Below are positions 55,453-63,798 of a stretch of 64,000 bases of DNA, one piece after another (the stretch's first letter is position 1; each line of letters begins with the position of its first letter). The stretch is from Paludisphaera mucosa (GTDB taxonomy: Bacteria; Planctomycetota; Planctomycetia; Isosphaerales; Isosphaeraceae): NCBI RefSeq assembly GCF_029589435.1, contig NZ_JARRAG010000001.1, positions 1,602,808-1,666,807 on the forward strand. The letters are read 5' to 3'. A model generated the notes under the pieces. It ran no database searches. It worked only from the letters and a program-made list of their open reading frames with translations, and was not told the origin of the DNA. A program made the position numbers and the translations under genes.

Positions 55453-55800
55453 CTAGATGGCCTCGGGCCCGCGCTCGCCGGTGCGGATCCGGATGCAGTC
55501 GTCGAGCGGCAGGATGAAGATCTTGCCGTCGCCGATCTTGCCGTCGGGGCCGCTCCGGCCGGCGTCGAGGATGGCGCTCACGGTCGGCTCGACGAAGTCC
55601 TCGTTGACCGCGATCTGCAGCTCGATCTTGCGCAGGAGGTTGACCGTGACCTCGTGGCCGCGATAGACCTCCGTATAGCCCTTCTGGCGGCCGAAACCCT
55701 GGACGTCCATGATCGTGAGCCGGAAGACCTCGACCTTCGAGAGGGCTTCCTTGACGGCTTCGAGCTTCGTCGGCTGGATGATCGCGATGATGAGCTTCAT
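55453..55800 (-). CDS. glnB: PII signal-transduction protein lacking Tyr51
   Basis: 115 residues. Start MKLIIAIIQPTKLEAVKEAL, T-loop GFGRQKGYTEVYRG (35-48) and the C-terminal ATP-binding GDGKIFILPLDD and RIRTGERG are all typical. Position 51, the tyrosine uridylylated by GlnD in E. coli (GAEYMV), is Val here (GHEVTV). It should still bind ATP/ADP and 2-oxoglutarate. No amtB or glnA is adjacent. The start is the family ATG; an upstream extension of the frame lacks family sequence. Confidence 0.95.
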   Translation of the reverse strand: MKLIIAIIQPTKLEAVKEALSKVEVFRLTIMDVQGFGRQKGYTEVYRGHEVTVNLLRKIELQIAVNEDFVEPTVSAILDAGRSGPDGKIGDGKIFILPLDDCIRIRTGERGPEAI

Positions 55801-55918
55801 GGAGGTCCGGGCCCGCGCGCGAAGGGGGAACGGGCGCGGGTCTCGCGCCCAGGGGACGATTTTCGAGCAGAGCCGCACCCGGCGTCAACCGGGGCGTCGT
55901 CGAATTGCGCGCCGGGGC

Positions 55919-56083
55919 TCACTCGGCGGCGTGGGCGTGGCCGTGGACGTGTTCGTGCCCGGCGGCGAACGGTCCGCCCTCGATCGAGGGCGGATAGTCC
56001 CGCTTCGTCTCGGTCCAGGTGCATCCGATCAACCCCAGCGCGAGCGCGAGGCACGAGAGCCCGATGGCGGCCTTCCTGGCCAT
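55919..56083 (-). CDS. Small His-rich lipoprotein
   Basis: 54 residues. Lipobox LGLIGC near residue 21 after a hydrophobic signal, then a short mature part ending HEHVHGHAHAAE. The histidine cluster could bind Zn, Cu or Ni at the surface. It follows the next lipoprotein gene on the same strand by 20 bp. No homolog family is named by me. Confidence 0.75.
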   Translation of the reverse strand: MARKAAIGLSCLALALGLIGCTWTETKRDYPPSIEGGPFAAGHEHVHGHAHAAE

Positions 56084-56103
56084 GGGTCGGTTTCCTTCCT
56101 GGA

Positions 56104-56469
56104 TCAGGGGAGCTGGGGCAGGGTCGCGGAGGGGGGCGTGAATGGTCCGGCGGCCGGCTGGGCCGGCGGCGCGGGCGGCGGGGTGGCGGTCGCGCCGGGC
56201 CCGGAGCCGCTCCCCGCGCTGTCGTCGCTCGACGCCGGCGCGGGCGTCGTGCCGGACTCGCGGGTCGCGGAGGGGGAGAGCGGATCGGCCGTCGCGCCGG
56301 GGCCGCGGTAGCGAGGCTCGGCCTCCAGCGGCGGGCCGGTGTACGAGCCGGGGAGGGCCGCATAGCGGCCCGGGACCGGGAAGTCGTCGCACTCGTCGCA
56401 GAACGTCGCGCAGCCGATCCCGCCCATAGCCAGGGCGACGGCCGCCACCGCGTCTCGTAGCCTGAACAT
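56104..56469 (-). CDS. Small Pro/Ala-rich lipoprotein
   Basis: 121 residues from ATG 56469. Lipobox MGGIGC near residue 20; two further Cys (FCDEC) follow directly. The mature part is Pro/Ala/Gly/Ser-rich and likely disordered. A GAAGGGA site precedes the ATG by six bases. It pairs with the downstream His-rich lipoprotein in a small operon. Role unknown. Confidence 0.75.
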   Translation of the reverse strand: MFRLRDAVAAVALAMGGIGCATFCDECDDFPVPGRYAALPGSYTGPPLEAEPRYRGPGATADPLSPSATRESGTTPAPASSDDSAGSGSGPGATATPPPAPPAQPAAGPFTPPSATLPQLP

Positions 56470-56653
56470 GACGAATCCCTTCTCCAAAGTCCGACCCGAC
56501 CACTCCGTTCCATCCTGCGCAAAGCGGGACGCATCCCGGCGGGGCGAGGCCGTGAGCCGCGCCGGCCCGCCAACGATCATCGGCAAGCCCCGACGCCGAC
56601 GATGAGCCGAATTCTTGCGAACCGACCCTCCGGACCTTGCCGTCCTCGGCGCA

Positions 56654-56668
56654 TTACGCAACGCGTAA
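56654..56668. promoter_or_regulatory. Inverted repeat in divergent promoter region
   Basis: TTACGC-AAC-GCGTAA is a perfect 6-bp inverted repeat in the 396-bp divergent gap 56470-56865 between the lipoprotein pair and the sigma factor gene. It could be an operator. Nothing else was recognised in this gap. Confidence 0.35.
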
Positions 56669-56865
56669 GCCCCTTCGGGCGTGGTTTCTCGGCCGCATCC
56701 GCGGGTCGAGTTGACCGGGGCGCAGGACGTCTTACGGTATTCAGGACGGCACCGTCAGGGAGGATTCGCGGACCGTCGAGCCAGCCCGGCGGCCGCCGGG
56801 CGACCCCGATCTCGACGCGTCCGCCGATTCGGGGCGACTCGATCATCCTCCTGGGAGCAACCCCC

Positions 56866-57720
56866 ATGATTTCCAAGAACGCCAACCGCCGCGATTCGGG
56901 CGGGTCGCCGCTCCAGATCTACCTCCAGGACATCAACGCGACCCCGCTGCTCTCCGCCGAGGAGGAGCGTGAGCTGGCGGAGCGGGTCACGGCCGGCGAC
57001 CCCCTCGCCCGAGAGCACATGGTGAAGGCCAACCTGCGGCTCGTCGTCAACATCGCCCGGGGCTACCTGAACAAGGGCCTGAACCTGGAAGACCTCATCG
57101 AGGAAGGCAACCTCGGACTGATGCGCGCCGTCGAGGGCTTCGACGGCACGATGGAGACCCGCTTCAGCACCTATGCAAGCTACTGGATCAAGCAGTCCAT
57201 CCGCCGGGCCGTGATGAACAACGGCAAGCCCATCCGCCTGCCGGCCTACATGGTCAGCCTGCTGGCGAAGTGGAAGCGGGCGTCGAACATCCTGGCCGAG
57301 CGCATTGGCCGCCAGCCCACGCCCGACGAGATCGGCAAGGCGCTGAAGCTCACCAAGAAGAAGGTCGGGATCGTCGCCAAGGCCATCCGGGTCAACAGCC
57401 TGACCCATCAGCACGAGAACTCCGAGGACGAGAAGCAGATCCTCGACGACGTCCTGACCGACGAGCGGGGCAAGGGGCCCGACGAGCTGATGCTCGAGGC
57501 CGACGACCTGGAACGTATCCTCGTGCGGCTCGACCTGCTCGACGACCGCGAGGCCACCGTCATCCGCATGAGGTTCGGCCTGGAGCCTTACGACCCCATG
57601 ACCCTCCGCGAGGTGGGCGAGCGCCTGGGACTCACCCGGGAGCGCGTCCGCCAGCTCGAACATCAGGCCCTCCGGCGACTGACCCACGACCTCGAAGACC
57701 TGAGCGACATGGCCTCGTGA
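56866..57720 (+). CDS. Sigma-70 family RNA polymerase sigma factor (group 2/3 type)
   Basis: 284 residues. Region 1.2 (LQIYLQDINATPLLSAEEE), region 2 (ANLRLVVNIARGYLNKGLNL, DLIEEGNLGLMRAVEGFD, FSTYASYWIKQSI), region 3 (GRQPTPDEIGKALKLTKKKV) and region 4 (VIRMRFGL, TLREVGERLGLTRERVRQLE) are complete, while region 1.1 is absent. It is too short for the principal RpoD and so a likely stress or growth-phase sigma factor. It converges with queA, 8 bp apart. Confidence 0.93.
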   Translation: MISKNANRRDSGGSPLQIYLQDINATPLLSAEEERELAERVTAGDPLAREHMVKANLRLVVNIARGYLNKGLNLEDLIEEGNLGLMRAVEGFDGTMETRFSTYASYWIKQSIRRAVMNNGKPIRLPAYMVSLLAKWKRASNILAERIGRQPTPDEIGKALKLTKKKVGIVAKAIRVNSLTHQHENSEDEKQILDDVLTDERGKGPDELMLEADDLERILVRLDLLDDREATVIRMRFGLEPYDPMTLREVGERLGLTRERVRQLEHQALRRLTHDLEDLSDMAS

Positions 57721-57728
57721 CCCCGGGA

Positions 57729-58802
57729 TCAGCCCAGGATGAGCATGGCGTCGCCGTAGCTGAAAAACCGGTATCTCTCTCGCACGGCCTCGGCGTAGGC
57801 GGACCGGATCAGGTCCCGCCCGCCGAGGGCGGATACGAGCACCAGCAGGCTGCTTCGCGGCAGGTGGAAGTTCGTCACCATCGCGTCGACCGCTTGGAAG
57901 GCGTGGCCGGGGCGGATGAAGAGGTCGGTCGGGCCATGGAAAGCCTCGACCCGTCCCGAGGCCGCCGCCGATTCCAGCGTCCGCGCCGAAGTCGTCCCGA
58001 CGGCCACGACGCGTCCGCCTTGCGAGCGGGCCGCGTTAAGGCGTTCGGCCGTCGCCTCGGCGACCTCGGCCCATTCCGCGTGCATCTGGTGGGCCTCGAT
58101 CGTCGCGGCCTCGATCGGCCGGAAAGTCCCGACGCCGACGTGCAGGGTGACGTCGACCGTCGCGATCCCACGGGAAGCCAGCTCGGCGAAGACGGCTTCC
58201 GTGAAGTGCAGGCCGGCCGTCGGGGCGGCCACGGAACCGGGCCGGCGGGCATAAACGGTCTGATAGCGCAGCACGTCGTCGTCGGCGGCGCGGCCGCGGC
58301 GGATGTACGGCGGCAGGGGCGTGAGCCCGTAACGTTCCAGCAGGGCGAAGGTCGACGCGTCGCCACTCTCGGCCGGCGCAGGCTGAGGCCGGACGATCCA
58401 GGATCCCCCGGCTCCGCGATCCACAAGCGCAAGAGAGAGGCCCGGGTCGTCGCCGACGACCACGACCTCGCCCAGTGCCGGACGGCCGCGAGTCCGTGCC
58501 AGGATCTCCCAAGTCCTGTCCTCCTTGTCGCGAAGGAAAAGCCCTTCCCACTTCCCGCCCGTGGCGACCCTTCGACCGACCAAGCGGGCGGGGACGACCC
58601 GCGAGTCGTTCCGGACGAGGACGTCCCGGCTATCGAGCAGCTGGGGAAGCTCGGCGAAGCGTCGATGCGCGATCGTGCCGGCGCGTCGGTGGACCACCAT
58701 GAGCCGTGAGGCGTCGCGAGGCTCGACGGGGTGCTGGGCGATCAACTCGTCGGGCAGGTCGAAGTCGTAATCCGAGGTCAACACGGGGCGGCGGGCTCTC
58801 AC
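57729..58802 (-). CDS. queA: S-adenosylmethionine:tRNA ribosyltransferase-isomerase
   Basis: 357 residues, normal length. DYDFDLPDELIAQHPVEPRDASRLM is the family opening; VLVRNDSRVVPARL, VAAPTAGLHFT, THVGVGTFRPI-like LHVGVGTF, GTTSARTLES and TNFHLPRSSLLVLVSA are conserved. It transfers ribose from SAM to 7-aminomethyl-7-deazaguanine in tRNA, the penultimate step to queuosine. The start is GTG 58802; GTG 58784 is an alternative. No tgt or other queuosine gene is near. Confidence 0.96.
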   Translation of the reverse strand: MRARRPVLTSDYDFDLPDELIAQHPVEPRDASRLMVVHRRAGTIAHRRFAELPQLLDSRDVLVRNDSRVVPARLVGRRVATGGKWEGLFLRDKEDRTWEILARTRGRPALGEVVVVGDDPGLSLALVDRGAGGSWIVRPQPAPAESGDASTFALLERYGLTPLPPYIRRGRAADDDVLRYQTVYARRPGSVAAPTAGLHFTEAVFAELASRGIATVDVTLHVGVGTFRPIEAATIEAHQMHAEWAEVAEATAERLNAARSQGGRVVAVGTTSARTLESAAASGRVEAFHGPTDLFIRPGHAFQAVDAMVTNFHLPRSSLLVLVSALGGRDLIRSAYAEAVRERYRFFSYGDAMLILG

Positions 58803-58881
58803 TTCGGCTCATTGGCGGGTTAAGATCGGGCGAGGTGGACGCTGACGTTTCCACCCCGGTCCCCAGACGACGAGTATACCG

Positions 58882-60066
58882 TTGCAGAGCCTGAAGCGAC
58901 GCCTGGAGTCCACGCGACGACGCTCCCGGCCCTGGCCCGACGCCCCCGTCCCCATCGCCCTGACGATCACCGACCTCGACGTCGGCGGGGCCGAACGAGC
59001 GCTGACGAGCCTCGCCCTCGGACTGGACCGCCGTCGGTGGTCGCCCCGGGTCGTGAATCTGAGCGCGGAGGGCGTCCTGGCGGCGACGATCCGGGCCCAC
59101 GACATCCCCGTCGAGAGTCTGGAGCTGGACCGAAAAAGGCCGGATGCCGGTGTCATCAGGATGGCGAAGGCCCTGCGCCACGTTCGGCCGGCCCTCGTCC
59201 AGAGCTTCCTCTTCCACGCGAACGTCCTCTCGCGCCTGGCGGGCCCGCTCGCGGGTTCGCCCTGGGTCCTGGGCGGGATCCGCGTGGCCGAGCATCAGAA
59301 ACGCTGGCACTTGACGCTCGACCGCCTGACAAGCCGCGCCGGTTGCGGCTCGGTCTGCGTCTCGACGGGGGTCCTGCGTTTCAGCGTGGAGCAGGGGGGC
59401 CTCGACCCGGAGAGGCTGACGGTCATCCCCAACGGCGTCGACCCGGCTCGATTCGACGCGGCGAAGGCCTCCTGCCGATCGGAACTGGGCGTACCCGAGG
59501 ACGCCTTCCTGGCCCTGGCCGTGGGGCGGCTCGACGCTCAGAAGGGCCTGCCCGACCTGCTGGCGGCCTTCGAACGCCTTGGGGAGTCTTCGTCCCCATG
59601 GAGGCTGGCGATCGTCGGCGACGGCCCCTTGCGAAGCTGGCTCGACGGCCAGATCGCCGACCGGCCGGGGCTCGCCGGCCGGGTTTCCACCCTGGGGCGA
59701 CGCGACGACGTCCCCTCGTTGATGCGAGCCGCCGACCTCCTGGTCCACTCGGCCCACTGGGAGGGCATGCCCAACGTCGTGCTCGAGGCGATGGCCGCCG
59801 GCCTGCCCGTGGTCGCCACGGCCGTCGAAGGGGTGGGCGAGCTGGTCATCCCGGGTGAGACCGGCTGGATCGTCCCCCCTCGGGACTTCATCGCGCTGGC
59901 CCGGGCGATCGGCGAGGCGATGCAGCAACGCGAAGCCTGCCTACGCCTGGGCCGCGCCGGCAGGCATCGCATCGAGGAGGATTTCTCCACGTCCCGGATG
60001 GTTACCCGCTATGAGGACCTATGGGCGGCCGTGCTGGGCTACTCGCACACCGTCTCCGGGGTCTGA
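58882..60066 (+). CDS. GT4-family glycosyltransferase
   Basis: 394 residues. The N-terminal Rossmann domain has DLDVGGAERAL; the C-terminal GT-B domain has LAVGRLDAQKGLPDLLAAF, LVHSAHWEGMPNVVLEAMAAGLPVVAT with the ExxxxxxE pair (E at WEGMP and E at VLEAM), consistent with a retaining nucleotide-sugar transferase. The start is TTG (58882); no closer ATG fits. It is divergent from queA with 79 bp between the start codons. Confidence 0.9.
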   Translation: MQSLKRRLESTRRRSRPWPDAPVPIALTITDLDVGGAERALTSLALGLDRRRWSPRVVNLSAEGVLAATIRAHDIPVESLELDRKRPDAGVIRMAKALRHVRPALVQSFLFHANVLSRLAGPLAGSPWVLGGIRVAEHQKRWHLTLDRLTSRAGCGSVCVSTGVLRFSVEQGGLDPERLTVIPNGVDPARFDAAKASCRSELGVPEDAFLALAVGRLDAQKGLPDLLAAFERLGESSSPWRLAIVGDGPLRSWLDGQIADRPGLAGRVSTLGRRDDVPSLMRAADLLVHSAHWEGMPNVVLEAMAAGLPVVATAVEGVGELVIPGETGWIVPPRDFIALARAIGEAMQQREACLRLGRAGRHRIEEDFSTSRMVTRYEDLWAAVLGYSHTVSGV

Positions 60067-60096
60067 AACCCCGACCGCGAGCGATCCCGAGTGTCT

Positions 60097-60753
60097 TCAG
60101 GAATTCCCCTTAGACCAGGCCGTCGCCCGTCGAAGGCGATCGGCCGCCTCCGGCCGCTCGCGCGAAGCCTCGGCGACCGTCAGGGTGCATTCCAGGGGAT
60201 CGAAGTGCGAACTCGCCTGATCGCGGATCGTCCGGTGCAACGTCCGCGTGAAGGCCGGGCTGAGAGTCACCCCACGCTGGGCGAGTACGAGGCCGTCGGT
60301 GCTGTCGACCAGAGAGATCCAGAGCAGAGCCCGGCTCTCGGGCGAGGGGTCCAGCGGCGGCGTCGCGCGGGCCTCTCGATGCTGGAGATGCCACGAATAA
60401 GGGACGTCGCGCCAGCCGGCCTCGGCGCCGAAACGGTAGGCCAGGAAGAAGATCGGGCCGCTCACGCTGATCGCGAACCGCGCCTCGCCGCGACGGACGG
60501 CGGCGACGACCTCGTCGCTGGGATCGGGGGTGAAGATCGTCAACTCGTGCCCATGGGGCCCGTAGCCGTACTGGGAACCTTCAGGCCAGGTCGTCCGACC
60601 CGCGATGTACAGCTCGCCCACCCGGTAGCATGGGGCGGAGGGAGTGTCGTCCATGGCCGGCTCGCGAGTCCCTAAGTATGCCAACACCATGCGGTTGCGG
60701 GTGTTCATCTGGACCTCGACCTCTCCGAAGAGTCCTGTCATTCCCGGCTTCAT
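60097..60753 (-). CDS. Conserved-looking protein of unknown function
   Basis: 218 residues with normal codon use for this genome. No signal peptide or membrane segment. Central motifs GYGPHGHELTIF, ARFAISVSGPIFFLAYRFG and PYSWHLQHRE read as a compact alpha/beta domain; I recall similar small uncharacterised actinobacterial proteins but cannot name a family. Starts at 60753 or at the ATG 12 bp later are possible. It converges on the GT4 gene. Confidence 0.65.
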   Translation of the reverse strand: MKPGMTGLFGEVEVQMNTRNRMVLAYLGTREPAMDDTPSAPCYRVGELYIAGRTTWPEGSQYGYGPHGHELTIFTPDPSDEVVAAVRRGEARFAISVSGPIFFLAYRFGAEAGWRDVPYSWHLQHREARATPPLDPSPESRALLWISLVDSTDGLVLAQRGVTLSPAFTRTLHRTIRDQASSHFDPLECTLTVAEASRERPEAADRLRRATAWSKGNS

Positions 60754-61623
60754 CCCCGGCCGGGATCGACGTCGACCGTCGCGGATGCCCGTCGTCGCGA
60801 CAGGTTCATCCCGCCCCAGGCGTCATGCTTACGTCCCGAGGTGACGACGCCTCCATCCATGACGCGTACCTCACGTCAAGAAAGCGTCCTCATGGACATA
60901 GAACGCGAGGGTGCATGGCGATCTTACAGAGGTGCGGCCGATTTCTTGAAAGCGGTGATTCGCATCGAGGTTGGGCGTTTTCCCATCGAGGCATGAAGGG
61001 GGATTTCAAGATTTTCCGCCGAAATTCCTAGGAGTTCCGTGGCGAACCATCGATCGAATTCGATGAAGTTTATGTTCATCCGATCCCCTGGAAGAAGTCC
61101 GCAAAGCCGCTCTTTTCGTTTGCAGTCATCCAAGGTGTGTTGAGTCTGTGCGACGGACGGCGAGGATCGATCACGAGGCCCTGCGACGCGAACGAGACGC
61201 CCTGGGAATTGCACATCGCTAAGTCGACACGACTCGAATCGTCGATATCTCGAGTCGGCTCCTCGTCGCTTCGAAGTCCTTACATCTTCCTTATGTTCCA
61301 CAGAAACCACGCCTCCCGGCGAGCTAGTTCATGATCGGCGGCGGGACACGATTCGAACTCAAAGCCCTGACCCGGGGATTGGCACTCTAGCAGACGGACG
61401 AGGCAGTCGTTCTAAAGCCGGCAGGCTCGAAATGTCGTTTAGAACCACCCGTTCCTGAGAAATTCTTCTTTTATAGGCCGTTGCATCCGTTTCGCAATTG
61501 ATTTTTTTGGGGGAAGTCGTACCATTCCATTAACAGTAGGATCCGTGCCCGGAATTGGGGCGAGTCCCTTCGGATCATGCCGATCTGATGACGTTGGAAC
61601 CGATGGTAGAAACGAGAAGTTCC
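60754..61623. other. 870-bp gene-free, AT-richer region with tRNA-like relic
   Basis: No convincing gene. Open frames here have unlike codon use and no family features. On the minus strand around 61337-61370 the sequence TTGAGTTCGAATCGTG followed by CCCGCCGCC resembles the T-arm and acceptor end of a tRNA, but the T-stem does not pair well and no matching 5' half is evident, so it is probably a decayed copy. The base composition is lower in GC than the flanks. Confidence 0.4.
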
Positions 61624-62121
61624 ATGAACCTTGCGAAACGAATTCGCGACCTGCGCTACGCCAAGGGCTGGGGCCCCGACGAGCTGGCAAGTCGCGCGAA
61701 GATCTCCCGTACCGCGCTCTACCAGATCGAACGCGGTAACACGAGCAAGCCCCAGGCAGGGACGCTGCGACGCATTTCACGGGCGTTGGGCGTGCCGCTG
61801 GAGGTGCTGTTGGATTCCACCCCGCTCCTCGGCGACCACGACGGGGAAGACTCGGCCCCGGTGGGCACCACCCACGTCGGCGGCATGATGTCGTTGGATC
61901 GTCCCCTGCCGACCGAGCGTGGCGATGAGCTGATGGAGAAGTTCCGTCTCCTCCTGGCGTCGCCCCTGGCCGACGGAATTGCCCGCATCGTCGAGGAGTC
62001 GTTCCGGCTCCTGCCGATCATCCCGCCGCCGGTCCAGAGCGAGACTTCCCGCTACCTGGCCGCGATGGACGCGGAGCCGAATCGTCGCTCCCGGCCCCGG
62101 ACGCAGGCCTCCGGCGAGTGA
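61624..62121 (+). CDS. XRE-family helix-turn-helix transcriptional regulator
   Basis: 165 residues. The N-terminal HTH_3 domain (about 3-60) reads IRDLRYAKGWGPDELASRA, ISRTALYQIERGN and LRRISRALGVPLEVLLD. The C-terminal ~100 residues have no recognised sensor fold. GAGAAG lies upstream of the ATG at 61624. It adjoins an AT-richer, gene-poor segment, as regulators of acquired DNA often do, but no target gene is evident. Confidence 0.9.
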   Translation: MNLAKRIRDLRYAKGWGPDELASRAKISRTALYQIERGNTSKPQAGTLRRISRALGVPLEVLLDSTPLLGDHDGEDSAPVGTTHVGGMMSLDRPLPTERGDELMEKFRLLLASPLADGIARIVEESFRLLPIIPPPVQSETSRYLAAMDAEPNRRSRPRTQASGE

Positions 62122-62143
62122 ATTGAGAATCCGCTTTTTTCCG

Positions 62144-62161
62144 CCCCCGCCCCGGCGGGGG
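62144..62161. terminator. Compact GC hairpin after XRE gene
   Basis: CCCCCGCC pairs perfectly with GGCGGGGG around a CC loop, 22 bp after the regulator stop codon; a TTTTTT run lies on the 5' side, not the 3' side. It probably ends transcription on the plus strand without a U-tract. The 300-bp gap 62122-62421 holds nothing else recognised. Confidence 0.45.
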
Positions 62162-62421
62162 TGTCCTTGCCCGCCTTACCTGAATCCACTACGCATGCTG
62201 GATTTCGAGACCTGATCCAAGACCTCATCTCTTAGGGATGCAGGCTTCGTTTCGTTTTGCGCGCGGCGATGGTGCCGCGAAGATTGGCGTCGGCTTCGCA
62301 GGTCGTTGTTGACCTTGCCCGTTAGGACGTTCTGGCTAGAATGCCGACGCTCACGGAATGACGAGCGGCGCAGCTCTGACTCGCGCCCGATCCCGATACG
62401 TCCCCGCCGGAAGGAGCCTGC

Positions 62422-63207
62422 GTGGTCCGTCGTCGCCCGGTCCTGTGGATACTCGGCGTCTCCGGCCTGCTGATCGTGGGTCTGGCGGCGAGCCTGGCGG
62501 TCGCCCGAGATCGATGGATGGAGAAGCGCGTCCAGGTGGTCTACCCCGGTCGTCTCGTTCGTGGGGCCTGGCAGCAGCCGATGCCCCTGAGGCGGATCGT
62601 CGCCCGCGAGGGGATCAAGACGATCGTCACCCTGACCGCCATCAATTCCACGGACCAGAAGTTCGTGAGCCAGAGCCAGGTCGTCCGCGATCAGGGCCTC
62701 GACTGGGTGATCGTGCCGATGCGCGGCTCGCGAGCGACGGTCGAGCAGATGGCGATCGCGGCCGACTTGCTGGCCGACCCTACACGTCAGCCCGTCTTTT
62801 TCCACTGCGTCGCCGGACATCATCGCACGAGCCTGGCCCATGCGGCTTACCTGATCCGGCACGAGGGGTATTCTGCGAGACAGGCATGGGAAACCATCTC
62901 GGCCTACTCCTGGGCCCGGCCTGACGCGCTCGTCGATCGCAACGATCAATTCCTGATAGAAGAATTCGCGCGGGTCCAGGAGACGCTGGCCCCGGAACCC
63001 GGCAGCGGCTACTGGGAGGTCGGGAGTGGCAAGCACGCGCAGACGGCTCGTTCGCAAGACCCTGGCGATGCTCGCCTTGCTGCTCCTGGGCCCGACGGCC
63101 TGGATCGGCTGGAACCAGGCGCACGACAACTTCGGGATCGTGCAGCCGGCCCGGATCTTCCGATCGGCGCAGATGTCGCCGACGCATCTGGCCAAGGCCC
63201 TTCGTGA
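62422..63207 (+). CDS. Membrane-anchored dual-specificity phosphatase-like protein
   Basis: 261 residues from GTG 62422, with AAGGAG five bases upstream. One N-terminal membrane segment (VLWILGVSGLLIVGLAASLAV) precedes a DSP/PTP-like fold with the active site HCVAGHHRTS (Cys129, Arg135). The last ~60 residues (from about 202) overlap the next gene in another frame and look like low-complexity read-through; the conserved fold ends near residue 190. Either the overlap is real or a frameshift has removed the proper stop. The substrate is unknown. Confidence 0.8.
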   Translation: MVRRRPVLWILGVSGLLIVGLAASLAVARDRWMEKRVQVVYPGRLVRGAWQQPMPLRRIVAREGIKTIVTLTAINSTDQKFVSQSQVVRDQGLDWVIVPMRGSRATVEQMAIAADLLADPTRQPVFFHCVAGHHRTSLAHAAYLIRHEGYSARQAWETISAYSWARPDALVDRNDQFLIEEFARVQETLAPEPGSGYWEVGSGKHAQTARSQDPGDARLAAPGPDGLDRLEPGARQLRDRAAGPDLPIGADVADASGQGPS

Positions 63208-63751
63208 CCACGGCGTCCGCACGGTCCTGAACCTCCGCGGGCCGAACCCGAATCAGTCGTGGTACCGTGACGAACGCGCCGCAAGCCTCGCCGCCGGGGC
63301 GACCCAGGTCGACGTCTCGCTCTCGTCTTGCGTCTGGATGTCCCGAATCCAGCTCCGCACACTGATCCGCGCCTTAGACGAGATGCGTTATCCGATCCTG
63401 ATCCACTGCGCATGGGGATCGGAGCGGACGGGCCTGGTCTCAGCCATCGCCGAGCTGCTGCGCGAGGGCTCAACGCTCGACGACGCTCGCGCCCAGCTCG
63501 CGTTACGTTATCTCTACCTCCCCGTCGGCGACGGCCGGATCATGTCGGAAGCCATCGATCAGTATGAGGCGTGGTTGAAATCAGAGGGCGACGAGCATCG
63601 GCCCGAGGTGTTCCGGCGCTGGGCCGAGTCCGGCTACCGGCCGGGAAAACCGAGCCGCGAGGATTGGCCTTATGACCCTTATCCCCTGATCTTGATCACG
63701 CCCCCGCCGACCCCCCAGACGGCGGGAGAAGTCGGACCCACGCGGCGTTGA
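63026..63751 (+). CDS. Membrane-anchored dual-specificity phosphatase-like protein
   Basis: 241 residues from GTG 63026, preceded by GGGAGG about six bases upstream. Same layout as its upstream neighbour: N-terminal membrane segment ([17 protein letters not shown]) then a DSP fold with [10 protein letters not shown] (Cys128, Arg134) and a family-typical VRTVLNLRG strand. The pair probably arose by duplication, with modest sequence identity. It may hydrolyse phosphate esters in the periplasm or on the membrane surface. Confidence 0.85.
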   Translation: MASTRRRLVRKTLAMLALLLLGPTAWIGWNQAHDNFGIVQPARIFRSAQMSPTHLAKALRDHGVRTVLNLRGPNPNQSWYRDERAASLAAGATQVDVSLSSCVWMSRIQLRTLIRALDEMRYPILIHCAWGSERTGLVSAIAELLREGSTLDDARAQLALRYLYLPVGDGRIMSEAIDQYEAWLKSEGDEHRPEVFRRWAESGYRPGKPSREDWPYDPYPLILITPPPTPQTAGEVGPTRR

Positions 63752-63798
63752 TCGGCCGCAATGGTCGCTGCGGCGCCCAAGCCATGAGGGATGAGGCG

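Noticed and set aside
60924-61310. A 128-codon frame on the minus strand in the AT-richer gap
   Set aside because: No ribosome-binding site, no family resemblance and codon use unlike the flanking genes; not supported as a gene.
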